Source of the DNA: Methylonatrum kenyense
GTDB lineage: Bacteria; Pseudomonadota; Gammaproteobacteria; Nitrococcales; Aquisalimonadaceae
Reading direction: 5' to 3'
Length of the DNA stretch: 64,000 nt
Assembly (NCBI RefSeq): GCF_023195885.1
Contig: NZ_JALPKO010000002.1
Location: 124,001-188,000 of the forward strand
A program made the translations under genes and the position numbers. Below, one piece after another: positions 50,486-59,900 of the stretch. Each line of letters begins with the position of its first letter. Within the stretch, counting starts at the first letter, position 1. The notes beneath the pieces were generated by a model. The model worked only from the letters and a program-made list of their open reading frames with translations, was not told where the DNA came from and made no database searches.

Positions 50486-51268
50486 ATGCGCATCCTGGTG
50501 ACGCGGCCGGCGCACCAGGCGGGCCCGCTGTGCCGTCTGTTGCGGGAATCGGGTTTTCGTGTCTTGCGTTTTCCGGTCATCGGTATCGTCTGGCGACGCC
50601 TGAACGACGATGAGGCCGTGCTGCTGCGCACGGCGGCAGAACAGGAATTGCTGCTTTTCACCAGTGTGAACGCCGTGCAGGGCTTTACTGACCTGCTACG
50701 GGACCGCGATTTGCCGGTTCCGCGCCACCTGCTGGTGGCGGCCATCGGTGCCAGTACCGCAGCGGCCTTGCACGCGGCGGGTTTTGACCAGGTGCTGGCG
50801 GCGCCTCCGCCATACACCAGTGAGGCCTTGCTGGCTCTGCCACAATTGCGGGGGCTGGAGGGGCGGCCGGTGATGCTGGTCACCGGCGAAGGTGGTCGCG
50901 GCCTGATCGCCCGTCAACTGCGGCAGGATGGAGTGGTCCTGAAGGTATTGCCGGTCTATCGTCGGGTTCTGCCCGATACTGCAGCTGAACCCCTGCGGCA
51001 GGCCCTGGCAGAGGGCGATCTGCATCTGTCGATCGTCACCAGTGGAGAGGCCCTTGCCAATCTGCAACGACTGGCGGGGCCACGGGCCTGGTCACGTCTG
51101 CAGGAGCTGCCTCTGCTGACCGTCAGTGAGCGGCTGGCAGAGACCGCGAAACGGGCCGGCTTCACTGCCAGCATTCTGGTCACTCGGGCCAGCGATGCAG
51201 CTTTGGTCCATGCCGTAGTAGGCTGGAGTGAACAGATCACGAGAGGCGGACATGCCCATGAGCGATGA
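50486..51268 (+). CDS. hemD: Uroporphyrinogen-III synthase
   Basis: HemD closes hydroxymethylbilane into uroporphyrinogen III. The 260-residue protein starts MRILVTRPAHQAGPLCRLL 4 bp after hemC and shows the low-conservation HemD pattern: LFTSVNAVQGF, AAIGASTAAAL, EALLALPQL, MLVTGEGGRGLIARQL and YRRVLP. An in-frame upstream extension lies inside hemC and is rejected. The 3' end overlaps hemX. Confidence 0.92.
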   Translation: MRILVTRPAHQAGPLCRLLRESGFRVLRFPVIGIVWRRLNDDEAVLLRTAAEQELLLFTSVNAVQGFTDLLRDRDLPVPRHLLVAAIGASTAAALHAAGFDQVLAAPPPYTSEALLALPQLRGLEGRPVMLVTGEGGRGLIARQLRQDGVVLKVLPVYRRVLPDTAAEPLRQALAEGDLHLSIVTSGEALANLQRLAGPRAWSRLQELPLLTVSERLAETAKRAGFTASILVTRASDAALVHAVVGWSEQITRGGHAHER

Positions 51269-52502
51269 CAAGCAGCGTGAATCGGACACCAAGGAACAGG
51301 CCGCGGAGCATGACGAAGCCTCTGTCGACGCCGCGGCGGAATCGCAACAGGAGGGTTCCCGGCCAGAGGATGATGGCGGGCCGGGCGGCGAGCGGACGCC
51401 GTCCAGCGAGACGTCCGGCGGCGGTCGAGGAAGTGGTATTGCCATCCTGGCGTTGATCATCAGTCTGCTGCTGGCAATGGCGCTGGCCGTCGGCGGCTGG
51501 TTGTTGTGGCAGCGCCAGCAAGAGTTGATCGGCGCTCAGGACACTGTTGCCGATGCCGATGAGGTGGCGGCGCTGCGCGATGACCTGGAATCCGGTCTGG
51601 ACGAGATTCGTGACTCGGCGGTGGCGCGCGCGGATCGACTGGAGGGGCGCGTCGACAACCTGGCCGCCGAACATCAGGCGCATGTGCAGACGCTGGCCCG
51701 TGCGGAAGAATTGATGCAGGGCGTTCGCGAGCGCCAGTCGCGTGTCGATGAACGCCTCGAGCGCCTGCAGGAGTTGACCGACGACCGGCGGGAGGAGTGG
51801 GCCCGGACCGAAGTCGAGTACCTGCTCGGGCTGGCGGTGCATCGCGTGCGCCTGTACCAGGATCCCGACAGCGCACTGGCAGCCCTGCGCGAGGCGGATG
51901 CCATATTGCGGGCGCTGGACGCGGATACCGTTAATCAACGCCGGGCGATTCGCGACGCCATTGAGGCCTTGTTGGACGTGCGCTTGCCGGACCGGGGTGC
52001 GCATGCCGTCGAGCTGCGCGAGTTGATGACCTCGCTGGATGATTTCGCCGTGCATCAGCCAGACACCCGGCTTGACCCGCAGGCCATGGGGCGGCAGCGG
52101 GACGCCGAACTGGATTCCGTCGAGGGCTGGCGTGAAGCCGGTGCACGCGCCTGGCTGCAGTTCCGTGAGAGTCTGGCCAGCCTGGTGGTCGTGCATCGCG
52201 GCGAACCGGCGCCACCGCTGATGGGAGCGGAAGAAGAGTGGTACCTGCGGGAAAACCTGCGGCTGAGCCTGCAAGGGGCCCGGATCGCCCTGCTGCTGGG
52301 CGATCAGCGCGTCTGGGAAGACAGCCTTGGCGAGGCCGATGACTGGCTGCAGCGCTACTTCCAGCAGGATGACGGCGTACGCGCCGCGCGGGAAAGGCTG
52401 CAGGAACTGAAGGCGCTGGAGCTGCGGCCGGAACTGCCTGATCTGGCGGAGTTGTTGCCGGAACTGGATCGGTTCGATGAGGCCGAGGAGGACGACTCAT
52501 GA
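51258..52502 (+). CDS. hemX: HemX, uroporphyrinogen-cluster membrane protein
   Basis: This 414-residue protein has an acidic, Ser/Glu-rich N-terminal tail, one membrane helix (about 60-82, IAILALIISLLLAMALAVGGWLLW), a coiled coil (about 90-170) and a helical periplasmic region. It matches HemX of the hemCDXY operon; the old assignment as a uroporphyrinogen methylase is not supported by its sequence. The ATG at 51258 has the better ribosome-site spacing; ATG 51252 is an alternative. It overlaps both hemD and hemY. Confidence 0.88.
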   Translation: MSDDKQRESDTKEQAAEHDEASVDAAAESQQEGSRPEDDGGPGGERTPSSETSGGGRGSGIAILALIISLLLAMALAVGGWLLWQRQQELIGAQDTVADADEVAALRDDLESGLDEIRDSAVARADRLEGRVDNLAAEHQAHVQTLARAEELMQGVRERQSRVDERLERLQELTDDRREEWARTEVEYLLGLAVHRVRLYQDPDSALAALREADAILRALDADTVNQRRAIRDAIEALLDVRLPDRGAHAVELRELMTSLDDFAVHQPDTRLDPQAMGRQRDAELDSVEGWREAGARAWLQFRESLASLVVVHRGEPAPPLMGAEEEWYLRENLRLSLQGARIALLLGDQRVWEDSLGEADDWLQRYFQQDDGVRAARERLQELKALELRPELPDLAELLPELDRFDEAEEDDS

Positions 52503-53740
52503 TCCGCCTTTTCCTGCTGCTCGCCGCGCTCCTGCTGAGCGTGATCGCGGCCCTCTGGTTCCACCATCAGGGCGGCTATGTGATGGTCAACGTCGGCCAG
52601 ACCACCCTGGAAACCAGTCTTTTCCTTGCCGTGGCGGTCGCCGTGATCCTGGTCCTGCTCGGCTATGCGCTGCTGCGAGCGCTGATCCGTCTTGTGCGCA
52701 CACCGGGCAGCTTCCGGCGCTGGATGCAGCGGCGGCGTCTCGGCGGCGCCCGCGATCGACTCGTGCGTGGTCTGCTCCGGATCATGGAGGGTCGCTACGC
52801 CGAGGCCGAGCGGTCACTGGCCCGGTCTGCGCCCAAGGCCGATGTCCCCCTGCTGCACTACCTTTGCGCGGCGTTAGCCGCCCATGGCCTGGGTGCGACC
52901 GCGCGGCGCGACGATTATCTGGCGCAGGCTGATCGCAGTGATTCCCAGGCGCGGCTCGCCGTGGGCCTGGTGCAGGCCCGTTTCAGTCTGGAGGACAAGC
53001 AGTGGGAGACAGCATTCGCCAGCCTGACCTATCTGAACGAGAAATGGCCGCGTCAGGCCCGGGTGCGGGAATTGCTGGCGCGGGTCTGCGAACCGCTCGG
53101 TGAATGGGACCGCCTGTTGAGCCTGCTGCCCGGACTTCGCCGTGAAGGACGCATGGATGAAGCGACCCTTGCCCGACTCGAGCGGACCGCCGCCATCGGC
53201 AGTCTGCGCAATGCCGCCCGGCTGGATGAGTCGGCGCTGACCAGGGCCTGGAATGGCCTGCCGCGCTCCGCCAACGATGATCGCGAGGTGGCGCTCTGTT
53301 ACGTTGACTGCCGCATGCAGTTTTCCACCGCCGATGCCGAGGCAGAGCGGATTTTGCGACAACGTTTGCATCGGGAGTGGCGCAGCGAATGGGTCGACCG
53401 CTACGGTCGGCTGGAACTCGCCGATTCCAGTGCGCCGCTGCGACAGGTCGAGTCGTGGCTGAAGCAGCGCCCGGAAGACGCGGCGCTGCTGCTGGCAGCC
53501 GGCCGACTGGCTATCTGCAACGGACTCTGGGGGCGGGCCCGTTCCTATCTGGAGGCCGCGGTGTCCCGGGAGCCCAGCGGCGAGGCCTGCTATCTGCTCG
53601 GCAGCATGCAGGAGCGCCTGGGCGAGATCGACAAGGCTTTGGCATCGTACCGTCGCGCCTCCGAACTCGGTGCCGCGTTCCATCCGCCGGCCGGTCTCCG
53701 GCAATTGCGCAAACCGCTGCCAAACATGGCGGAGAGTTAG
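52499..53740 (+). CDS. hemY: HemY, TPR-containing inner-membrane protein
   Basis: HemY of this type is a membrane protein with two N-terminal helices (about 3-20 and 42-62) and a cytoplasmic array of TPR-like repeats (for example ARDRLVRGLLRIMEGRYAEAERSLARSA and ARSYLEAAVSREPSGEACYLLGSMQERLGEIDKALASYRRASEL). It is associated with late heme synthesis in enterobacteria; its exact role is unsettled. It ends 9 bp from the convergent maeB. Confidence 0.9.
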   Translation: MIRLFLLLAALLLSVIAALWFHHQGGYVMVNVGQTTLETSLFLAVAVAVILVLLGYALLRALIRLVRTPGSFRRWMQRRRLGGARDRLVRGLLRIMEGRYAEAERSLARSAPKADVPLLHYLCAALAAHGLGATARRDDYLAQADRSDSQARLAVGLVQARFSLEDKQWETAFASLTYLNEKWPRQARVRELLARVCEPLGEWDRLLSLLPGLRREGRMDEATLARLERTAAIGSLRNAARLDESALTRAWNGLPRSANDDREVALCYVDCRMQFSTADAEAERILRQRLHREWRSEWVDRYGRLELADSSAPLRQVESWLKQRPEDAALLLAAGRLAICNGLWGRARSYLEAAVSREPSGEACYLLGSMQERLGEIDKALASYRRASELGAAFHPPAGLRQLRKPLPNMAES

Positions 53741-53749
53741 GTTCGCGTA

Positions 53750-56029
53750 CTAGTCTGTGCCGCTTTCCAGCATGCTGGCCTCCACCGCGGCCAGCGCCGT
53801 CATGTTCATGATGCCGCGGGTGGTGGTGGACGGCGTCAGGATGTGCGCCGGCTTGTTGGTGCCGAGCAGGATCGGTCCCACCGAGACGCCGTCACCCATG
53901 ATCTTGAGCAGGTTGAAGGCGATGTTCGCGGCATCCAGTGTCGGCAGGATCAGCAGATTCGCGTTTCCCTTCAGCCGGGAGTTGGGGAAGATTCGCTGGC
54001 GGATGGTTTCCGACAGCGCGGCATCGCCGTGCATCTCGCCCTCGACCTCCAGCGAAGGGTCGCGTGCCTCGATCAGTTGCAGTGCCTCCCGCATCTTGGC
54101 CGCCGATGCGGCATCCGAGGATCCGAAACTGGAGTGGGACAGCAGCGCCACCTTGGGTGTGACGCCAAAGCGGCGGACCTCGTCGGCGGCGAGAATCGTC
54201 ATCTCGGCGATCTGTGCCGCAGTCGGGTCGGCGGACACATAGGTATCGCAGAGGAAGAAGGTGCCCTTGGGCAGGATCAAGGCGCTCATCGCCGCCAGAT
54301 TGCGCACGCCGGGGCGCCGGCCGAGCACCGATTCGATGTAGTTCAACTGGCGGTGGTAGCGGCCCACCGTGCCGCAGATCAGTGCGTCGGCTTCGCCCCG
54401 GTAGACCATCAGCGAGGCAATCACGGTGTTGCGCGTGCGCACGATATTGCGCGCCTGGTCGGGCGTGACGCCACGGCGTTCCATCAGGCTGTGGTAGAGC
54501 GTCCAGTATTCGCGGTAACGCGGATCGTCTTCCGGATCGGCCAGCTCGACGCTCTCGCCGATGACCAGGCGCAGCCCCAGACGCCGGATGCGCATCTCCA
54601 CCACCTTGCGGCGGCCGATCAGGATCGGTGCGGCCAGTCCGTCATCCACCACCACCTGCACGGCGCGCAGCACGCGTTCCTGTTCCCCCTCGGCATAGAC
54701 CACGCGCTTGAGGCTGCGGCGGGCCCGTTCGAACAGGGGCTTCATGACCAGGCCAGACTGGAACACAAACTGGTTCAGTCGCAGCCGGTAGGCCATGAAA
54801 TCCTCGATCGGCCGTGTTGCGACACCGCTGTCCATCGCCGCCTTGGCCACGGCCGGCGCGATGCGGGAGATCAGGCGCGGGTCGAATGGCTTCGGAATCA
54901 GGTATTCCGGGCCGAAGCGCAGCGGCTTGCCGCCATAGGCGGCGACCACCACGTCGGATGACTCCTGCATCGCCAGGTCGGCGATGGCCTCGACGCAGGC
55001 CAGCTTCATCTCCTCGTTGATGCTGGTGGCGCCGACATCCAGGGCGCCGCGGAAGATGAACGGAAAGCACAGCACATTGTTGACCTGGTTCGGATAATCC
55101 GAGCGTCCGGTTGCCATCACGCAGTCGGGACGGACCTCCTGCGCGACTTCCGGCAGGATCTCCGGCACCGGGTTGGCCAGCGCCAGGATCAGCGGCTTGT
55201 CGGCCATGGTCTGGGCCATCTCGGCGGTCAGCACGCCCGGGGCGGACAGGCCCAGGAAGACGTCGGCGCCGGCGATGATGTCGGCCAGGCTGCGCGCCTC
55301 GGTCTCGCGCGCATAGATCGCCTTGCGCGGGTCGAGATCAGTGCGGCCGCTATGCACCACGCCGTCGCGGTCGGTGACGACGATGTTTTCCGGCTTCATG
55401 CCCAGGCCGACCAGCAGATCCAGGCAGGCGATGGCGGCCGCACCGGCCCCGGAACAGACCAGGCGCACCTCCTCCAGTGATTTCTGCACCACCCGCAGGC
55501 CATTGCGGATGGCGGCGGCCGTGATGATCGCAGTGCCATGCTGGTCATCATGGAACACCGGAATGTTCATGCGCTCCTTGAGCCGCGCTTCGATCTCGAA
55601 GCACTCCGGTGCCTTGATGTCCTCCAGATTGATGCCGCCGAAGGTCGGTTCCAGGCTGGCAATGATGTCCACCAGTTTGTCCGGGTCCCGTTCCTCGATC
55701 TCGATATCGAAGACGTCGATGCCGGAGAACTTCTTGAACAGGACAGCCTTGCCTTCCATCACCGGTTTCGAGGCCAGTGGACCGATGGCACCGAGGCCAA
55801 GCACCGCCGTGCCGTTGCTGATCACGCCAACCAGGTTGCCGCGGGATGTCAGGTTCGCCGCCTCCTGGGGGTCCTGAACGATCAGGTCGCAGGCGGCCGC
55901 CACGCCCGGCGAGTAGGCCAGTGCCAGGTCCCGCTGATTGGCCAGCGGCTTGCTCGGGCTGATCGTGAGTTTCCCGGGGCTGGGGTAGCGATGGTACTCA
56001 AGGGCGGCATCACGCAGGTCGTCGGCCAT
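53750..56029 (-). CDS. maeB: NADP-dependent malic enzyme MaeB with phosphotransacetylase-like domain
   Basis: The 759-residue protein oxidatively decarboxylates malate to pyruvate, making NADPH. The malic-enzyme half (about 1-420) begins with [33 protein letters not shown] and has [31 protein letters not shown] and [16 protein letters not shown]. The C-terminal half (about 430-759) resembles phosphotransacetylase, with [18 protein letters not shown] and [14 protein letters not shown], and in this family is regulatory rather than catalytic. It is monocistronic, convergent with hemY. Confidence 0.95.
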   Translation of the reverse strand: MADDLRDAALEYHRYPSPGKLTISPSKPLANQRDLALAYSPGVAAACDLIVQDPQEAANLTSRGNLVGVISNGTAVLGLGAIGPLASKPVMEGKAVLFKKFSGIDVFDIEIEERDPDKLVDIIASLEPTFGGINLEDIKAPECFEIEARLKERMNIPVFHDDQHGTAIITAAAIRNGLRVVQKSLEEVRLVCSGAGAAAIACLDLLVGLGMKPENIVVTDRDGVVHSGRTDLDPRKAIYARETEARSLADIIAGADVFLGLSAPGVLTAEMAQTMADKPLILALANPVPEILPEVAQEVRPDCVMATGRSDYPNQVNNVLCFPFIFRGALDVGATSINEEMKLACVEAIADLAMQESSDVVVAAYGGKPLRFGPEYLIPKPFDPRLISRIAPAVAKAAMDSGVATRPIEDFMAYRLRLNQFVFQSGLVMKPLFERARRSLKRVVYAEGEQERVLRAVQVVVDDGLAAPILIGRRKVVEMRIRRLGLRLVIGESVELADPEDDPRYREYWTLYHSLMERRGVTPDQARNIVRTRNTVIASLMVYRGEADALICGTVGRYHRQLNYIESVLGRRPGVRNLAAMSALILPKGTFFLCDTYVSADPTAAQIAEMTILAADEVRRFGVTPKVALLSHSSFGSSDAASAAKMREALQLIEARDPSLEVEGEMHGDAALSETIRQRIFPNSRLKGNANLLILPTLDAANIAFNLLKIMGDGVSVGPILLGTNKPAHILTPSTTTRGIMNMTALAAVEASMLESGTD

Positions 56030-56124
56030 GACGGGCTTGTCTCCGGTCGGGTTGCAATCGCCGAGTATAGGGAGTCAGGAAGCGGGAAGGCCAGCAACCA
56101 TTCCATATTGTGGAACGCATTTCA

Positions 56125-56928
56125 TCAACCAGATTCCACGCTATTCTCGAGGAAATGGATGACTTCTTCGCCGAAAGTCGTCGGGTCTTCCACGTGCAGC
56201 CAGTGCCCGCAGTTTTCCATGCAGCGCAGGCGGGCCCGGGGAAACAGTGTTTCTATTGCGGCCTGGTCTCCTGGACCCAGGTAATCCGAGCGTCCGCCGT
56301 GCAGGAACAGGGTCGGGCCATCGAAGGATTCCCCGGCCGTGGACCAGCCCACAATGGCGGCTAACTGGTCACGCAGGGTGGCCAGCGGCAAACGCCAGCA
56401 CCAGTCCTTGTCGCGGCGTTGCAGATTGGTCAGCAGAAACTGTCGCACGGCCTGAACCGGGACCGCAGCGGCCAGCGCCTGGTCGGCGTCCCGGCGGGAT
56501 TTCAGCGTGGTCAGGTCCAGTTGCCGCATCGCATCGATGATCGACTGGTGTTCGACGCCATCATAGGCACGTGGCGCCATGTCGGCGATAATCAGGCGCC
56601 GCAGCCGATGCTCGGCCTGCAGCGCGCAGTGCATCGCCACCTTGCCGCCCATGCTGTGGCCCAGGATATGGGCCCGCTCGATGTCCAGCAGGTCCAGCAG
56701 GGCCAGCACATCGGCGACCATCGCCGGATAGCTCATTTCCGCATGATGCGGACTGACGCCGTGGTTGCGCAGGTCGGGTACGATGACCCGAAAGCGCTCC
56801 GCCAGCGTTGGGGCGATCCGTGCCCAGTTGCTGCCCGAACCGTAGAGTCCGTGCAGCAGCATCAGGGGCTCGGAGTCGGGTTCACCATGCTGCTGGAACT
56901 GCAGCGCGACCGCTTCAGGCATCGACAT
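56125..56928 (-). CDS. Alpha/beta hydrolase, YbfF-type esterase
   Basis: This 267-residue esterase has LLHGLYGSGSNWARIAP, the nucleophile Ser92 (ILGHSMGGKVAMHCAL), an acid residue in GGRSDYLG and the catalytic His in NCGHWLHVEDP. It fits the YbfF group of short acyl-CoA/ester hydrolases. The start overlaps the end of the glutamate dehydrogenase gene by 14 bp, so the two are translationally linked; ATG 56922 is an alternative start. Confidence 0.9.
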   Translation of the reverse strand: MSMPEAVALQFQQHGEPDSEPLMLLHGLYGSGSNWARIAPTLAERFRVIVPDLRNHGVSPHHAEMSYPAMVADVLALLDLLDIERAHILGHSMGGKVAMHCALQAEHRLRRLIIADMAPRAYDGVEHQSIIDAMRQLDLTTLKSRRDADQALAAAVPVQAVRQFLLTNLQRRDKDWCWRLPLATLRDQLAAIVGWSTAGESFDGPTLFLHGGRSDYLGPGDQAAIETLFPRARLRCMENCGHWLHVEDPTTFGEEVIHFLENSVESG

Positions 56929-59900
56929 GGGCCTGCGCCGTCCGATTGGCCAGGTCCTGCAGGTCCTGGACCGTCACGCTCAACATTGCGGCGGTCGGTG
57001 TTCCGGCCGCGCGCAGGTCCTGCAGCGTGTGTTGCAGGCGGAACAGTGCCCTGGCCTGTTCTGCCCGCCATGTCTCGAGCAGTGCCGCTCCGTTTTCGGC
57101 CCGATCCTGTTGCTGCAGCAGGGCTGTGGCGAGCTGGCGCCTTGCTTCCCCCAGGCCGTCCTGCAGTCCGCTACGGAAGCGTTCCTGCCACGGGTCGTCG
57201 CCGGGCAGTTGCTGGATGTTCGCCGCAAGCCAGCGTAATTCCAGTTCTGCTGCCAGCCGGAAATAAAGTTCCGCCGCCAGGGTCAGGGGAGCTGCCGTAT
57301 CCTCGGCCATCAGGGTGATATCGAGTGCAGAAGACAACGGTTCAAGCTGTACGATCCGCTGCGCCAGGGCATCCGGAACCCCGGCATCGCGCCATTCCGT
57401 CGCGCACTCGCCGAGGTAGGCCTGATCGTCTGCCGGAAGCAACTCCGCCAACCTTGTCTCCAGTTCCGCCACCGGTCGCTGCAGGCGTGCCACGGCTTCG
57501 GCGATAGCCTGCTCGCCGTTGAAGTGGCGAACCAGCCACAGCACCACGGCCTCGACCACATCAAGCACCGCAAGCCGAAGCTCGGTCTGGGTCTGGCCGG
57601 AGACCTGATGATTGAGCTGATCGATCGCGGCCCACAGCGCATCGAGGCCGAATACCCGGCGGGCGATGAAATAGGCCCGGGCCGCCGCCTCGCCGGTGGC
57701 GCCAGCCTTCTCGTTGAGGCGCAGCAAGACACTGGCCCCAAGCCGGTTGAACAGTTCGTTGGCAATCTGGGTGGCGACGATTTCCCGGCGCAGGCGATGT
57801 GCCGGCAGGTATTCGCCATATTGCTCGCGCAGGGCGCTTGGGAAGTAGCTGTAGAGCGTGTCCTGCAGATCCGGGTCCTCAGGCAGATCGGTCTCGATCA
57901 GCGCCTCGTAGCCGGCCAGCTTGGCGTGGGCCAGCAACACCGCGGTTTCCGGCCGGGTCAGACCGTGGCCGACAGCCAGCCATTCCGCGATCTGCCGTTC
58001 ACCCGGCAAGGCCTCCAGCTCCCGGTTGAGGCGCCCGGATGCCTCCATATCCCGGATCAGCCGGGAGTGTTCGGCCAGCAACTGCGGCGCCCTGGCCTGC
58101 ATGATGCTCAGTGATTCGGTCTGCCGGTCGTTGTCCAGCAGCACCAGTTCAGCCACTTCGTCGCTCATCTCGGCCAGCAGTCGATTGCGCTGGGGTTCGG
58201 TCAATTCGCCATTTTCCACCAGGCCGTTGAGCAGAATCTTGATGTTGACCTCGTGGTCCGAGCAGTCCACGCCCCCAACGTTATCGATGGCGTCGGTATT
58301 GATCCGCCCACCGGCACGGGCAAATTCGATGCGTGCCCGCTGGGTCACGCCCAGATTACCGCCCTCGCCGATCACGCGGCACCGGAGCTCATCGGCATTG
58401 ACCCGCACGGCGTCGTTGCTGCGGTCGCCGACATCCGGGTGCGTCTCGCTGCTGGCCTTCACATACGTGCCAATCCCGCCATTCCAGAACAGGTCCACCG
58501 GCGCGCGAAGAATGGCCTGTATCAACTCGGCGGGGGTTAGCGGTCCCGGGGCAATGCCAAGTGCCTTGCAGGCCCTGGCGGAGGGCTCCACTGATTTGGC
58601 GGTGCGCGGAAATACCCCGCCACCCTCGGATAGTTGTTCACGGTCATAGTCGTCCCAGGAGGACCGGGCCAGATCGAACAGCCGCTGTCGCTCGCGGAAG
58701 CTGCGTTCGGGGTCGGGATCCGGGTCCAGGAATATGTGCCGGTGATCGAAGGCGGCGACCAGGCGGATCTGACGTGACAGGAGCATGCCGTTGCCGAACA
58801 CGTCGCCGGACATGTCGCCGACCCCGATGACGCTGAACGGCGTCGTCTGGATATCGTGGTCCATCTCGCGGAAGTGGCGCCGTACCGCCACCCAGGCGCC
58901 GCGTGCAGTGATGCCCATTTTCTTGTGGTCATAGCCGTTGCTGCCGCCGGAGGCGAAGGCGTCGCCAAGCCAGAAACCGTAGTCGGCGGCAATGGCGTTG
59001 GCGGTATCGGAGAATGTCGCCGTGCCCTTGTCCGCCGCCACCACCAGATAGGGGTCATCATCATCCTGGCGCACGACGCGCGGCGGTGGCGTGACCTTTC
59101 CGCCCGGGTAGTTGTCGGTGATGTTCAGCAGCGCACGAATGAACAGCCGGTAGCAGGTCCGTACTTCGTCGAGTTGGGCCTCGCGCTCCTCCGGAAGCTG
59201 GCGGGCGACGAACCCGCCCTTGGCGCCAAGCGGCACGATGACCGCGTTCTTCACCATCTGCGCCTTCATCAGGCCAAGCACCTCGGTGCGGAAATCCTCC
59301 TTCCTTTCCGACCAGCGCAGACCACCGCGGGCGACCTTGCCGCCACGAAGATGGACGCCCTCGACTCGCGGCGAATACACGTAGATCTCGAAAGCAGGGT
59401 GTGGCTCCGGCATATCCGGAATGGCCGCTGGCGTGAGTTTCAGACTGAGTGCCTCGTCGTCGCTGGCTTCCTGGTAGAAGCTGGTGCGCAGGGTGGCCTG
59501 TATGGCCGCCAGCAGGCGTCGCAGTATGCGGTCCTCATCCAGGCTTGGCACCTCGGCCAGGGCCAGCTCGACCTGTTCGGCGACCCGCGCGGCACGCTTG
59601 TCATCGAACCGATCCGGATCCAGCCGGTAGTGAAAAAGCCGCACCAGCAGCCGGGCAATCCGCGGGTTCCCGACCAGGGTGTCCTCGATGTAGGCCTGGC
59701 TGAACGTGGTACCGGCCTGCCGCAGGTAGCGGCCGTAGGCACGCAGAATCATGATTTCAGCCCAACCCAATCGAGCCGCTAGCAACAGGCGGTTGAACCC
59801 GTCGTTCTCGACCCGGCCATGCCAGATCGCATCGAATCCGCTTTCGAATAGTTCCCGGATCTGATCGAGGTCGGGTGCATTGGCGCCGGAGTCGAGCAGG

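Noticed and set aside
56185-56200. A further parS-like sequence (TTCCACGTG)
   Set aside because: Only one half of the palindrome matches; the other half reads CAGCC, so ParB specificity is not met.
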